DNA of 64,000 nt from Thiobacillus sp. Lineage in GTDB: Bacteria; Pseudomonadota; Gammaproteobacteria; Burkholderiales; Thiobacillaceae. Position numbers and translations under genes: made by a program. The notes under the pieces are model-generated. The model searched no databases, was not told the origin of the DNA, and saw only the letters and a list, made by a program, of their open reading frames with translations. The stretch is from contig JACKLQ010000002.1 of assembly GCA_024235835.1 (NCBI GenBank), positions 434,001-498,000 on the forward strand, given 5' to 3'. Below are positions 15,826-23,728 of the stretch, in pieces; position 1 is the first letter of the stretch; the number at the start of each line of letters is the position of its first letter.

Positions 15826-17285
15826 GCAGATGCTCGTTTTCTGGAAATCAGGAAGGCAGCAGCCAGTAAAGCCGCAATGATAATCAGGACAGGGACATTG
15901 CCCCAGCGCAGGTAGGGCGTCAGGCCGGTGCGCCCCTGGGCCTCGCCCGCCAGGGTGGCCTGGGTGAAGGGCGCCAGTTCCGCCCGCACCCGGCCCTGCT
16001 CGTCCAGGATGGCGGTGATGCCCGTGTTGTTGGACCGCAACTGCCAGCGCCCCGCCTCCAGGGAGCGCATGGCGCCGATCTGCAAATGCTGGCGCGGGGA
16101 CAGGCTGTTGCCGAACCAGGCGTCGTTGCTCACGTTGACCAAGAGTGTCGCTTCCCGGGCGGCGTGGATGCGTTCCTCGCCGAAGGCGTCCTCGTAGCAC
16201 ACGTTCACCGCCAGCTGCTCGCCGGCGGCGGCGATGGGCCCCTGGTCCGCCGCCCCCACGGAGAAGTCCCCCAGGGGGATATGCATCATGTCCACCAGCC
16301 AGCGGAAACCGAAGGGCACGAACTCGCCGAAGGGCACCAGGTGATGCTTGCGGTAATTGCCAGCCGGCGAGGCGCCAAAGCTGGCCACGGCGTTGTAGTA
16401 CTCGCCGGAGGGCGTGTTCTCCGGCAGCCCCACCAGCAGATCGCCGTTGCGCTGCTTCACATGCTCGGCCAGCACTTCCAGATAGCCGCCCGGCACGTTG
16501 GAGCGGAACAGGGGCACCGCCGTCTCCGGCATGATCACCAGCCGCGCGTCGGTGGCGAACACCTGGCGGGCGTAGTCCTGGAGGGTGGCGGCGATCTTCT
16601 CCGGGCGGAATTTCATCTCCTGGGGCACGTTGCCCTGGAGCAGGGCCACGGACACGGGCGCGCCCGCGGGCCGGGTCCATGTGGCCTGCTGCAGGCCGTA
16701 GCCCGCCACCAGCAGGAGCACCCCCGCCGTCATGAAATTGGGCCGCCGGCTGGCGAACAGTCCGGCCACCAGGGCCACCATCAGGCTCACGCCATACACC
16801 CCCAGCATCGGCGCGAAACCCGCCAGGGGGCTGTCCGGCACCTGGGAATAGCCGAAGGCCAGCCAGGGGAATCCCGTCAGGAACCAGCCCCGTACCCATT
16901 CCAACAGCACCCAGGCGGCGGGCAGGGCCAGGACGGGGCTCATCCAGCTCTTGGGGGCCAGGCGTGCCGCCAGCATGAGCGCCAGGGCAGGGTAGAGGGC
17001 GATGAAGGCGCAGAACAGCAGGGTGGCCACCACGGCAATGGGCGCCGGCAGGCCGCCATAAGTGGACAGACTCACATAGACCCAGGAAACCCCCACCAGA
17101 AACAGGCCCATGCCGTAGCCCCAACCCACAACGAAGGAGCCCAGGGGGGATGAGCCTCGTACCCAGACGAACAGGAACGTCAGGGACACGATGGTCGCGG
17201 GCCACCAGCCCAAGGGCGCGAAGCCGGGCACGGCCAGGGCGCCCAGCAGCGCCGGGATCAGCAGGTGGGAAACGAGGCGGGGCAT
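15822..17285 (-). CDS. lnt: apolipoprotein N-acyltransferase
   Basis: 487 residues from ATG 17285 (MPRLVSHLLIPALLG). There are six or so N-terminal membrane segments, then a nitrilase-fold periplasmic domain, then a final membrane segment. The catalytic triad is visible: Glu in VIMPETAVPL, Lys in YRKHHLVPFGE and Cys in AVNVCYEDAFGE. It adds the third acyl chain to lipoproteins at the inner membrane. In many betaproteobacteria lnt follows corC; here it sits with selD, about 30 kb from corC. A palindromic repeat begins five bases before its start codon. Confidence 0.96.
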   Translation of the reverse strand: MPRLVSHLLIPALLGALAVPGFAPLGWWPATIVSLTFLFVWVRGSSPLGSFVVGWGYGMGLFLVGVSWVYVSLSTYGGLPAPIAVVATLLFCAFIALYPALALMLAARLAPKSWMSPVLALPAAWVLLEWVRGWFLTGFPWLAFGYSQVPDSPLAGFAPMLGVYGVSLMVALVAGLFASRRPNFMTAGVLLLVAGYGLQQATWTRPAGAPVSVALLQGNVPQEMKFRPEKIAATLQDYARQVFATDARLVIMPETAVPLFRSNVPGGYLEVLAEHVKQRNGDLLVGLPENTPSGEYYNAVASFGASPAGNYRKHHLVPFGEFVPFGFRWLVDMMHIPLGDFSVGAADQGPIAAAGEQLAVNVCYEDAFGEERIHAAREATLLVNVSNDAWFGNSLSPRQHLQIGAMRSLEAGRWQLRSNNTGITAILDEQGRVRAELAPFTQATLAGEAQGRTGLTPYLRWGNVPVLIIIAALLAAAFLISRKRASA

Positions 17286-17289
17286 GGCT

Positions 17290-17370
17290 GTCAGCTCCGT
17301 GCGGCCGTTCCGAAGGAACTGACCTCCCCCTCGGGGGGAAACGAGCATAGCGAGTCAGGGGGTCGTTTCA
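17290..17370 (+). repeat. three-hairpin palindromic repeat, copy B (upstream of lnt)
   Basis: First stem GTCAGCTCC (17290-17298) and GGAACTGAC (17315-17323), 8 of 9 paired, around a loop GTGCGGCCGTTCCGAA that resembles the conserved GGGCCGCCCCGA loop of the other copies. Next is CTCCCCCTCGGGGGG (about 17323-17337), then a poorly paired third element (AAACGAGCATAGCGAGTCAG) and GGGGGTC. It lies in the 5' region of lnt, starting five bases from the lnt start codon. It is more diverged than copies A, C and D. Confidence 0.7.
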
Positions 17371-17410
17371 TGTCAGGCCAAACCACAGGGCGGGGCACGC
17401 CCCATGCGGG

Positions 17411-17680
17411 TCAGTTCATGCTGAAGGCGACGAAGGCCACCTCGTCGCCCCCCTTCAGGGGCACGTTGGCGCCGTCGTCCACGAACTGCTTGTTCACGGT
17501 GATCTTCAGGCGCTCGGGGTTTTTCGCGAACACGGTTTCCCAGTGCTCCTGCCGCTTGGCCAGGTGGGCCATGAGGCCGTGGAGGTCGTTTACGGACATG
17601 GGCAGGAACAGGACCTCGTTGTCGCGGCCCAGCAGCTCCACCAGGTGGGCGAAGTAAAGAATGGTGATCTGACGGTTCAT
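17411..17680 (-). CDS. MoaD/ThiS-like ubiquitin-fold protein lacking a C-terminal Gly-Gly
   Basis: 89 residues: ITILYFAHLVELLGRD, then ALRPDL-like spacing, ITVNKQFVDDGANV and KGGDEVAFVAFSMN at the end. The strand pattern and GGDEVAF near the C-terminus match MoaD-type beta-grasp proteins. MoaD and ThiS carry a terminal Gly-Gly that is adenylated and thiocarboxylated; here the chain ends Phe-Ser-Met-Asn. The stop codon TGA follows directly and no frameshift is evident. Either the carrier role has been lost or this is a structural relative. It sits between the lnt upstream repeat and the UDG-family gene. A moeB-like gene is at 54 kb. Confidence 0.72.
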   Translation of the reverse strand: MNRQITILYFAHLVELLGRDNEVLFLPMSVNDLHGLMAHLAKRQEHWETVFAKNPERLKITVNKQFVDDGANVPLKGGDEVAFVAFSMN

Positions 17681-17768
17681 GCAAAAACTCCGGAAACATG
17701 GTCCCCCTTGCCAGAACCCTCTCACGCAAGCGGGGGAGGTCAGGGTGGGGGAATAAAGGCTGCGTATT

Positions 17769-18431
17769 TTAAGCCAGAGCCTCGCTTACCTTCTGCCTCA
17801 ATACCGGCAGCAAATCCCTTTCGAACCAAGGGTTTCGCTTCAACCACATCTGGTTGCGGGGGCTTGGGTGGGGCAGGGGAAGGAATGGACCACCCCCAGG
17901 CGGCCGCTGCGCGGCCTCCGCCCCCCGAGGGGGACGAGGAAACTCGGGGCGGCCCGTCGTTTCCTCGACCGTCAGGTATTCCCGCCAGGCTGCCACGGTC
18001 TCGGTGAGGGTCTTCTTAGCCCGGGGCCCCAGATAGTAGGCCTGGGCATACTGGCCGATGAGCAGGGTCAGGCGGATATCCGGCAGGGCGGCCCGCAGGG
18101 GCGGGTGCCACAGGGGCGCGCACTCCGGCCGGGGCGGCAGGTCGCCTTGCTTGCCCGTGCCGGGAAAGCACAGGCCCGTGGGGATGATGGCGATGCGGGA
18201 CTCGTCGTAGAAGGTGTCCCGGTCCATGCCCAGCCAGCTCCGCAGCCGGTCGCCGGAGGGGTCGTTCCAGGGAATGCCCGTATCGTGCACCTTGCGCCCC
18301 GGCGCCTGGCCCACCACCAGCAGTCGCGCCGTGGTCGAGGCCCGCAGCACCGGCCGGGGGCCGTGGGGCAGGTGGGGGGCACAGAGGGTGCAGGCCCTCG
18401 CCTTGCCCAGGAGTATGTCCAGCGCGCTCAT
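17769..18431 (-). CDS. uracil-DNA glycosylase superfamily protein with in-frame repeat insertion
   Basis: 220 residues. Visible motifs are an N-terminal CTLC pair of cysteines, VVGQAPGRKVHDTGIPW (motif 1 region), IIPTGLCFPGTG and the C-terminal LPHPSPRN with the conserved His (motif 2). This is the COG1573-like family that acts on uracil or related lesions in DNA. Just before LPHPSPRN about 30 residues (TVEETTGRPEFPRP, then a Pro/Gly/Ala-rich stretch) are encoded by a palindromic repeat (17889-17967); relatives have only a few residues there. Whether the enzyme stays active is unknown. Its start overlaps the stop of the upstream decarboxylase-like gene by 4 nt (ATGA). Confidence 0.85.
   Translation of the reverse strand: MSALDILLGKARACTLCAPHLPHGPRPVLRASTTARLLVVGQAPGRKVHDTGIPWNDPSGDRLRSWLGMDRDTFYDESRIAIIPTGLCFPGTGKQGDLPPRPECAPLWHPPLRAALPDIRLTLLIGQYAQAYYLGPRAKKTLTETVAAWREYLTVEETTGRPEFPRPPRGAEAAQRPPGGGPFLPLPHPSPRNQMWLKRNPWFERDLLPVLRQKVSEALA
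17889..17967 (-). repeat. three-hairpin palindromic repeat, copy C (inside UDG-family gene)
   Basis: On the minus strand the first stem is perfect: CGAGGAAAC (17959-17967) and GTTTCCTCG (17935-17943). It encloses a 15-nt loop GACGGGCCGCCCCGA. Next come CCCCCTCGGGGGG, then GGAGGCCGC-gca-GCGGCCGCC (8 of 9 paired, 3-nt loop), then TGGGGGT. It aligns with copy A over its whole length (GGGCCGCCCCGA, TTT, CTC, C/G hairpin, GGA..CC). It is read in frame, without a stop, as part of the UDG-family protein. Confidence 0.88.
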
Positions 18432-19657
18432 CGGTTCGTCGGATCAGGCAAGACTTCGGAATAAGGGCCACCCGTGGCCGCCGGGGGTGTCTTTGGTCTT
18501 AACACACCCATCTGCTGACCCTGGGGGATGGTGATGCCTTCCATGCCCTGCTCCACCAGGGTGATCACCAAGGAGCCGCCATAAGCGAAGTGGCCCATCC
18601 TTTCGCCCTTGGCGACAGGTACAGGCCGGAACGGCGCCACCTGCCGGAACTTGTCCTCGAACACCACGGACCCCACCGTATCCAGGCCCACGGGGACCAT
18701 GGCCACGTAGCCGTAATCGCTGGTTTCGATGATGAAATAGCCCCGACGGAAGTGCTCAAAGACGCTGTAACCCTGGCCATAGCCGATGTTGCCCTTGTTC
18801 AGGAACCCGTGCAGGTCCGGAATGCCCCAGTAGGCCCCAGCAACGTCCTCCCGGGATTCCACTACCCGACCCGACGCCACGGCGTGGTAGTGGTGGTAGG
18901 TATGGGGCAGCAGGATGCAGGAGATGGAGGTTCCCTTCTCGAAATGTTTTGCATAGGCCGATCCGGCCAGCAGGGCCTTCACGTCCATCTTCTGGCCCAG
19001 CTTGGCGGCGACTCGCGCCTCCGGCGTCAATGGGTCGATCATGTTCAGGACGCAATCCGTGGGGGCCACCAGCACGGCGTCATCCATCAGGCTGGCGATG
19101 GGCCGCATGCCGGGCTTCAGGTCCCGGGCGAAGAATTCGTTGAAGGACTGGAAACCTCCCGGGGGAACGACGTACTGGTCCATGGCAATGCCCGGGTCGG
19201 CCATCCATTGCCTGATGGATGCAGTGGATGCCTGGCTGTCCAGGAACGCGCCCCGAGCGGCGACGAAATTCTTCGTCCAGCCCAGGCCGGGCTCCTGGCC
19301 GACTAGCCGTTGTCCGTATTCATTGCGGTAATAGAACCAGGCGAACTTCTTGATGTACTCGAACTCGTCGTCGGCACCACCGTTGACGGGCAGCAGATAA
19401 AACCAGTCATTGAAGAAAGCGGCAAGGTCATCCAGGGTCTTGCCCTTCCAGGGATTGGCCATGGGGCCATCCGGGTCCCGGACGTTCGCCAACGCCCGGT
19501 CCAGGGTGTCGCGGAACCCCTGATCAGCGTCATACAGGGCCCGCAAGGCCTTGACGGGCGGCGCTTCCGATGAAGCCGGGGTTGTGTTGGCCGACTGCGC
19601 CCATACAGGCAAGCTTACCGTGAAACACACCAGCATCATTCGCAAGATGGAAATCAT
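18428..19657 (-). CDS. exported phosphatidylserine decarboxylase-like protein (PsiD-type N-terminal domain)
   Basis: 409 residues from ATG 19657, preceded by GGGAG at good spacing. An N-terminal signal peptide (MISILRMMLVCFTVSLPVWA) suggests export. The next ~150 residues (NPWKGKTLDDLAAFFNDWFY, DSQASTASIRQWM) resemble the domain found before the catalytic domain in PsiD-like decarboxylases. The C-terminal part has FNEFFARDLKPG, LPHTYHHYHAVASGRV and an autocleavage-like FAYGGSLVITL near the end, as in pyruvoyl-dependent phosphatidylserine decarboxylases. The substrate is unknown, and periplasmic location is unusual for this family. The UDG-family gene overlaps its stop. Confidence 0.85.
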   Translation of the reverse strand: MISILRMMLVCFTVSLPVWAQSANTTPASSEAPPVKALRALYDADQGFRDTLDRALANVRDPDGPMANPWKGKTLDDLAAFFNDWFYLLPVNGGADDEFEYIKKFAWFYYRNEYGQRLVGQEPGLGWTKNFVAARGAFLDSQASTASIRQWMADPGIAMDQYVVPPGGFQSFNEFFARDLKPGMRPIASLMDDAVLVAPTDCVLNMIDPLTPEARVAAKLGQKMDVKALLAGSAYAKHFEKGTSISCILLPHTYHHYHAVASGRVVESREDVAGAYWGIPDLHGFLNKGNIGYGQGYSVFEHFRRGYFIIETSDYGYVAMVPVGLDTVGSVVFEDKFRQVAPFRPVPVAKGERMGHFAYGGSLVITLVEQGMEGITIPQGQQMGVLRPKTPPAATGGPYSEVLPDPTNR

Positions 19658-19782
19658 GGAATGCTCCCGAGTCATTGCCGGGCTGAATTGAATGGCCTGT
19701 GTCACCGCCCTGCAGGTTTTCAGCATGGCACATCTCCCGGCCGGCGGTCTCTCCAACTACTTGAATCGGGGATAATCCCCCC

Positions 19783-21969
19783 ATGACCCACGCCGCCCCA
19801 TCCAGCACCCTCCTCGATTCCCTAAACCCCGACCAGCTGGCCGCCGTCACCGCTCCCGGCTCGGCCCTGGTGCTGGCGGGGGCGGGGTCGGGCAAGACCC
19901 GGGTGCTGACCACCCGCATCGCCTGGCTGATCCAGACGGGCCAGGTGTCGCCCATGGGAGTGCTGGCGGTGACCTTCACCAACAAGGCGGCGAAAGAGAT
20001 GCTGACCCGGCTGTCGGCCATGCTCCCGATCAACACCCGGGGCATGTTCGTGGGCACCTTCCACGGCCTGTGCAACCGGCTGCTGCGCACCCATCACCGG
20101 GAGGCGGGGCTGCCCCAGTTGTTCACCATCCTGGATTCGTCGGACCAGCTTTCCGCCGTGAAGCGCTGTCTGAAGGCCCTGAACGTGGACACGGAGAAGT
20201 ACGACCCCCGCAAGGTGCAGAGCTTCATCAACCAGAACAAGGAGCAGGGCCTGCGGGCGGACGCGGTGGACGCCTGGGACCCCTATTCCAAGCGCCTTAC
20301 GGAGTATTACGCTGCCTATGACGACCAGTGCCGGCGGGAGGGCTGCGTGGACTTCGCCGAGCTGCTGCTGCGGGCCTACGAGCTGCTGACCCGCAATGCC
20401 ATTCTGCGGGCGCATTACCAGACCCGCTTTCGCCACAACCTGGTGGACGAGTTCCAGGACACCAGCCGCCTGCAATACCTGTGGCTGAAGCTGCTGAAGG
20501 GGCCCGACAGCGCGTTGTTCGCCGTGGGGGACGACGACCAGTCCATCTACGCCTTCCGGGGCGCCAACGTGGGCAACATGGGCCTGCTGATGCAGGAGAT
20601 GGGCATAGCCGCGCCCATCAAGCTCACCCGCAACTACCGTTCCGTCTCCACCATCCTGGACGCGGCCAACGCGGTCATCGCCCACAACAAGGAGCGCCTG
20701 GGCAAGGACCTGTGGACCGAGCTGGGCAAGGGGGAACCCATCCGCCACTTCCAGGCCAGCGACGACCGGGAGGAGGCCAGCTTCGTGGTGGAGGAGATCC
20801 AGGGCCTGAAGCGGGAAGGGGAGAACTACGCCGACATTGCCGTGCTGTACCGCTCCAACGCCCAGTCCCGGGGCCTGGAACACGCCCTGTTCTCCGCCGC
20901 CATTCCCTACCGCGTGTACGGCGGCCTGCGCTTCTTCGAGCGGGCCGAGATCAAGCACGCCCTGGCCTACCTGCGCCTGGCGGCCAACCCGGAGGACGAC
21001 AACGCCTTCCTGCGGGTGGTGAACTTTCCCGCCCGGGGCATCGGCGCCCGGGGCCTGGAAAGCCTGGACGCCGACGCCCGGGCGGCGGGCACCAGCCTGT
21101 GGGCGGCGGCCTGCAAGGCAGGCAGGAAATTCGCCCCCTTCGTGCTGTTGATCGAGGACCTGCGCCGGGACACCACGGGCCTGCCCCTGGTGGAAGCGGT
21201 GGAGCACGTGGTGGCCAAGTCCGGCCTGCTGGAGTTCTACAGGAACGAGAAGGACGGCCAGGACCGGGTGGACAACCTGGAGGAACTGGCCAACGCGGCC
21301 GCCGCCTTCGCGGGTGAAACCGACGACCAGAGCCTGGAGGCCTTCCTGGCCCACGCCGCCCTGGAGGCCGGCGAGCACGAGGCGGCCCAGGGCCAGGATG
21401 CGGTGCAGCTCATGACCGTGCACGCCGCCAAGGGCCTGGAATTCCACACCGTGTTCATCACCGGCCTGGAGGCGGGCCTGTTCCCCCACGAGAACGCCAT
21501 GAGCGAGGAGGGCGGCCTGGAGGAGGAACGCCGCCTGATGTACGTGGCCATCACCCGGGCCCGCAAGCGCCTGACGATCACCCACGCCCAGATGCGCATG
21601 CTCCACGGCCAGATGCGCTACGGCCTGCCGTCCCAGTTCCTGGAAGAGATTCCCGAGGCCCTGGTGCATTCCCTGTCCCGTCGGATGGGAGCACCTGTGG
21701 TCCACCAGCCCTCCAATGCCTATGGCCGGGGCGGGTATGGCCATGGAGGGACTCCAAGGGGCGCCGAGTCCTCGCCCCATTACCAGGCTTCGCGCCGGGA
21801 AGCCAACGTGCCTTTCCCCGTGGGCGCCCGGGTCAACCACCCCAAGTACGGCGAGGGCGTGGTAGGGGGCTACCAGGGCCAGGGGCCCGACGCCGAGGTG
21901 ACAGTGACCTTCCCCAAGGCGGGGCGCAAGGTGTTCATCCTGGACTACGCCCGCTTGACCGCGGCGTAG
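19783..21969 (+). CDS. uvrD: DNA helicase II (UvrD/Rep superfamily 1)
   Basis: 728 residues. It unwinds DNA 3'-5' in nucleotide excision and mismatch repair. SF1 motifs appear in order: Q-motif LNPDQLAAV, Walker A GAGSGKTRVL, TFTNKAAKEM, Walker B VDEFQDTS, GDDDQSIYAFRGA, LTRNYRS, VHAAKGLEF, and MYVAITRARKRL. The C-terminal tail has the PVGARVNHPKYGEGVV block typical of UvrD/PcrA and absent from Rep, supporting uvrD. It is divergent from the decarboxylase-like gene, with about 125 bp between them. Confidence 0.95.
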   Translation: MTHAAPSSTLLDSLNPDQLAAVTAPGSALVLAGAGSGKTRVLTTRIAWLIQTGQVSPMGVLAVTFTNKAAKEMLTRLSAMLPINTRGMFVGTFHGLCNRLLRTHHREAGLPQLFTILDSSDQLSAVKRCLKALNVDTEKYDPRKVQSFINQNKEQGLRADAVDAWDPYSKRLTEYYAAYDDQCRREGCVDFAELLLRAYELLTRNAILRAHYQTRFRHNLVDEFQDTSRLQYLWLKLLKGPDSALFAVGDDDQSIYAFRGANVGNMGLLMQEMGIAAPIKLTRNYRSVSTILDAANAVIAHNKERLGKDLWTELGKGEPIRHFQASDDREEASFVVEEIQGLKREGENYADIAVLYRSNAQSRGLEHALFSAAIPYRVYGGLRFFERAEIKHALAYLRLAANPEDDNAFLRVVNFPARGIGARGLESLDADARAAGTSLWAAACKAGRKFAPFVLLIEDLRRDTTGLPLVEAVEHVVAKSGLLEFYRNEKDGQDRVDNLEELANAAAAFAGETDDQSLEAFLAHAALEAGEHEAAQGQDAVQLMTVHAAKGLEFHTVFITGLEAGLFPHENAMSEEGGLEEERRLMYVAITRARKRLTITHAQMRMLHGQMRYGLPSQFLEEIPEALVHSLSRRMGAPVVHQPSNAYGRGGYGHGGTPRGAESSPHYQASRREANVPFPVGARVNHPKYGEGVVGGYQGQGPDAEVTVTFPKAGRKVFILDYARLTAA

Positions 21970-21977
21970 TCCCTACG

Positions 21978-22062
21978 CGGTTCGGGTTGAGCCCTTCGAC
22001 TTCACTCAGGAGAACCCTGTCGAAACCCGCCCTTCGCCAGGCCCAGGGCGAACGGACTGCCT
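21978..22062 (-). repeat. palindromic repeat forming the msrQ 3' end
   Basis: CGGGTT-gagccc-TTCGAC (about 21985-22002) pairs with GTCGAAACCCG (about 22018-22028). A second partner-like block, CCCTTCGCC-aggcc-CAGGGCGAACGG, follows. It resembles the widespread CCCTTCGAC..CTCAGG..GAACGG type of dispersed repeat. It covers the region between the uvrD stop and the msrQ stop, and encodes the last ~18 residues of MsrQ. Confidence 0.65.
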
Positions 22063-22656
22063 GGCGCGTCCCCACCAAACCAGCCTCAAACCCAGCAACA
22101 CGGCCAGGATGCCGGCATACAGCGCCGGCTCCCGCACGTCCGCCTTCACCATCCACCAGAAGTGCAGCACGGCGAGAATGCCGATGGCGTACACGACCTT
22201 GTGCAGCCGGGACCAGTTGCGGCCCAGGCGCTTCATCATGGCGTTGGTGGAGGTCACCGCCAGTGGGATGAGCAGCACGAAGCTGATGAAACCCACGGTG
22301 ATGAAGGGCCGCTTGACGATGTCCTGGAGGATGAAATCCCAGGCGAAGAACTGGTCCAGCCACACGTAGGTGAGCATGTGCAGGGTGGCGTAGAAGAAGG
22401 TGAACAGGCCCAGCATGCGCCGCAGCCGCAGCAGCCAGTTGAGGCCCGTGAAGCGGCGCAGGGGCGTGACCGCCAGGGTGATGAGCAGCAGGCGCAAAGC
22501 CCAGTCCCCCAGGCCCCGGGTGACGGCCTCGATGGGATTGGCCCCCAGGCTGTCGGTGACGATGCCCTGGACCAGGTGGCCCAGGGGAATCAGGCAGAGG
22601 GCGAAGACGAAGGCCTTGATGCCCGTGAGCTGGCGTGAGGTGGGTTGGAAGCTCAT
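22006..22656 (-). CDS. msrQ: protein-methionine-sulfoxide reductase heme-binding subunit
   Basis: 216 residues, about six membrane segments of the ferric-reductase-like transmembrane type. Histidines in FFYATLHMLTYV and SRLHKVVYAIGILAVLHFWW are candidates for heme coordination. It passes electrons from the quinone pool or a flavin reductase to periplasmic MsrP, which repairs oxidised methionine in envelope proteins. It lies 130 bp downstream of msrP on the same strand. The C-terminal tail (ARQSVRPGPGEGRVSTGFS) is encoded by a palindromic repeat and is unlikely to be native. Confidence 0.93.
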   Translation of the reverse strand: MSFQPTSRQLTGIKAFVFALCLIPLGHLVQGIVTDSLGANPIEAVTRGLGDWALRLLLITLAVTPLRRFTGLNWLLRLRRMLGLFTFFYATLHMLTYVWLDQFFAWDFILQDIVKRPFITVGFISFVLLIPLAVTSTNAMMKRLGRNWSRLHKVVYAIGILAVLHFWWMVKADVREPALYAGILAVLLGLRLVWWGRARQSVRPGPGEGRVSTGFS

Positions 22657-22664
22657 GTAGGGAA

Positions 22665-22759
22665 CCCCACTTCGGCAAAGTGGGGCAGGGGGGATTGCCG
22701 CCCCCCTGCGAACCTGGAATCGCCTGAAATCCCCCTCGATCCCCCTTTGATAAAGGGGG
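22665..22759 (-). repeat. two perfect hairpins between msrP and msrQ
   Basis: CCCCACTT (22665-22672) pairs with AAGTGGGG (22678-22685), loop CGGCA. CCCCCTTT (22741-22748) pairs with AAAGGGGG (22752-22759), loop GAT. The second resembles a common dispersed palindrome of the AATCCCCC..CCCTTT..AAAGGGGGA type. Both would be transcribed within the msrPQ message, where they could stabilise RNA or attenuate msrQ. Neither is followed by a T-run on the minus strand. Confidence 0.7.
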
Positions 22760-22786
22760 AGAAAATCCCCATACGAAGCATGTCCA

Positions 22787-23728
22787 TCAGTAGAACTTGC
22801 GCAGGTCCATGCCTGCGTACATGGAGGCCACCTGATCGCCGTAGCCGTTGAACATCAGGGTCTTGCGCTTGAAGAACTCGCCGATGCGCCGTTCCCGGGC
22901 CTGGCTCCAGCGGGGGTGGTCCACGTCCGGGTTCACGTTGGAATAGAAGCCGTATTCCCGGGGCGCGGCCCGCCCCCAGGAGGTGTGGGGCTGCCGCTCC
23001 AGGAAGCTGATGCGGACGATGGACTTGGCGCTCTTGAAGCCGTATTTCCAGGGCACCACCAGGCGCACGGGGGCGCCGTTCTGGTTGGGCAGCACTTCGC
23101 CGTACAAACCGTAGGTGAGCAGGGTCAGCGGATGCATGGCCTCGTCCATGCGCAGGCCCTCCGCGTAGGGCCAGTCCAGCACGCTGCGACGCACGCCGGG
23201 CATCTGCTTGGGGTCCGCCAGGGTGGTGAAGGCCACGTACTTGGCACTGCCCAGGGGCTCCAGCTGTTTGATCAGCGCGCTCAGGGGGTAGCCCTGCCAG
23301 GGGATGACCATGGACCAGCCTTCCACGCAGCGCAGGCGGTAGATGCGTTCCTCCAGGGGGGCCAGCTTGAGGAGCTTCTCGATGTTCCAGGCGCCGGGGT
23401 GCTTCACCAGGCCATCCACCTGCACTGTCCAGGGACGGGTGCGCAGGGTGTGGGCATTGCGGGCCGGGTCCGCCTTGTCGGTGCCGAACTCGTAGTAGTT
23501 GTTGTAGGTGGTCACATCCCTTTTCGGGGTGAGCTCCTCGTCCACGCTGTAGGTGGGATTGCGCAGGCTGGAAAGCAGGGGACCCGCTTCGGCATGGCGG
23601 GCCTGCAGGCCCAGCCCCGCAGCCAAGACCAGGCCGCCGGCGGCGCCCAGGAAATCACGCCGGGCGCGATACACGTCGGGATTTGTGATCTCGGACGGCG
23701 TGATGTCGGAGGGTCGTTTGATCAACAT
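22787..23728 (-). CDS. msrP: protein-methionine-sulfoxide reductase catalytic subunit (molybdopterin)
   Basis: 313 residues. A twin-arginine signal (RRDFLGAAGGLVLAAGLGL) near residue 23 sends the folded molybdoenzyme to the periplasm. The Mo-ligating Cys is in YRLRCVEGWSMVIPW. Other family blocks are TYNNYYEFGTDK near residue 75, RPWTVQVDGLVKHPG and LVVPWKYGFKSAKSI. It reduces methionine sulfoxide in envelope proteins, with MsrQ as the membrane electron donor encoded downstream. Confidence 0.96.
   Translation of the reverse strand: MLIKRPSDITPSEITNPDVYRARRDFLGAAGGLVLAAGLGLQARHAEAGPLLSSLRNPTYSVDEELTPKRDVTTYNNYYEFGTDKADPARNAHTLRTRPWTVQVDGLVKHPGAWNIEKLLKLAPLEERIYRLRCVEGWSMVIPWQGYPLSALIKQLEPLGSAKYVAFTTLADPKQMPGVRRSVLDWPYAEGLRMDEAMHPLTLLTYGLYGEVLPNQNGAPVRLVVPWKYGFKSAKSIVRISFLERQPHTSWGRAAPREYGFYSNVNPDVDHPRWSQARERRIGEFFKRKTLMFNGYGDQVASMYAGMDLRKFY

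Noticed and set aside
14740..17205. Apparent 821-residue fusion containing SelD
   Set aside because: Only the last 361 residues match SelD. The upstream part is lnt sequence read in the wrong frame; lnt itself is intact in another frame.
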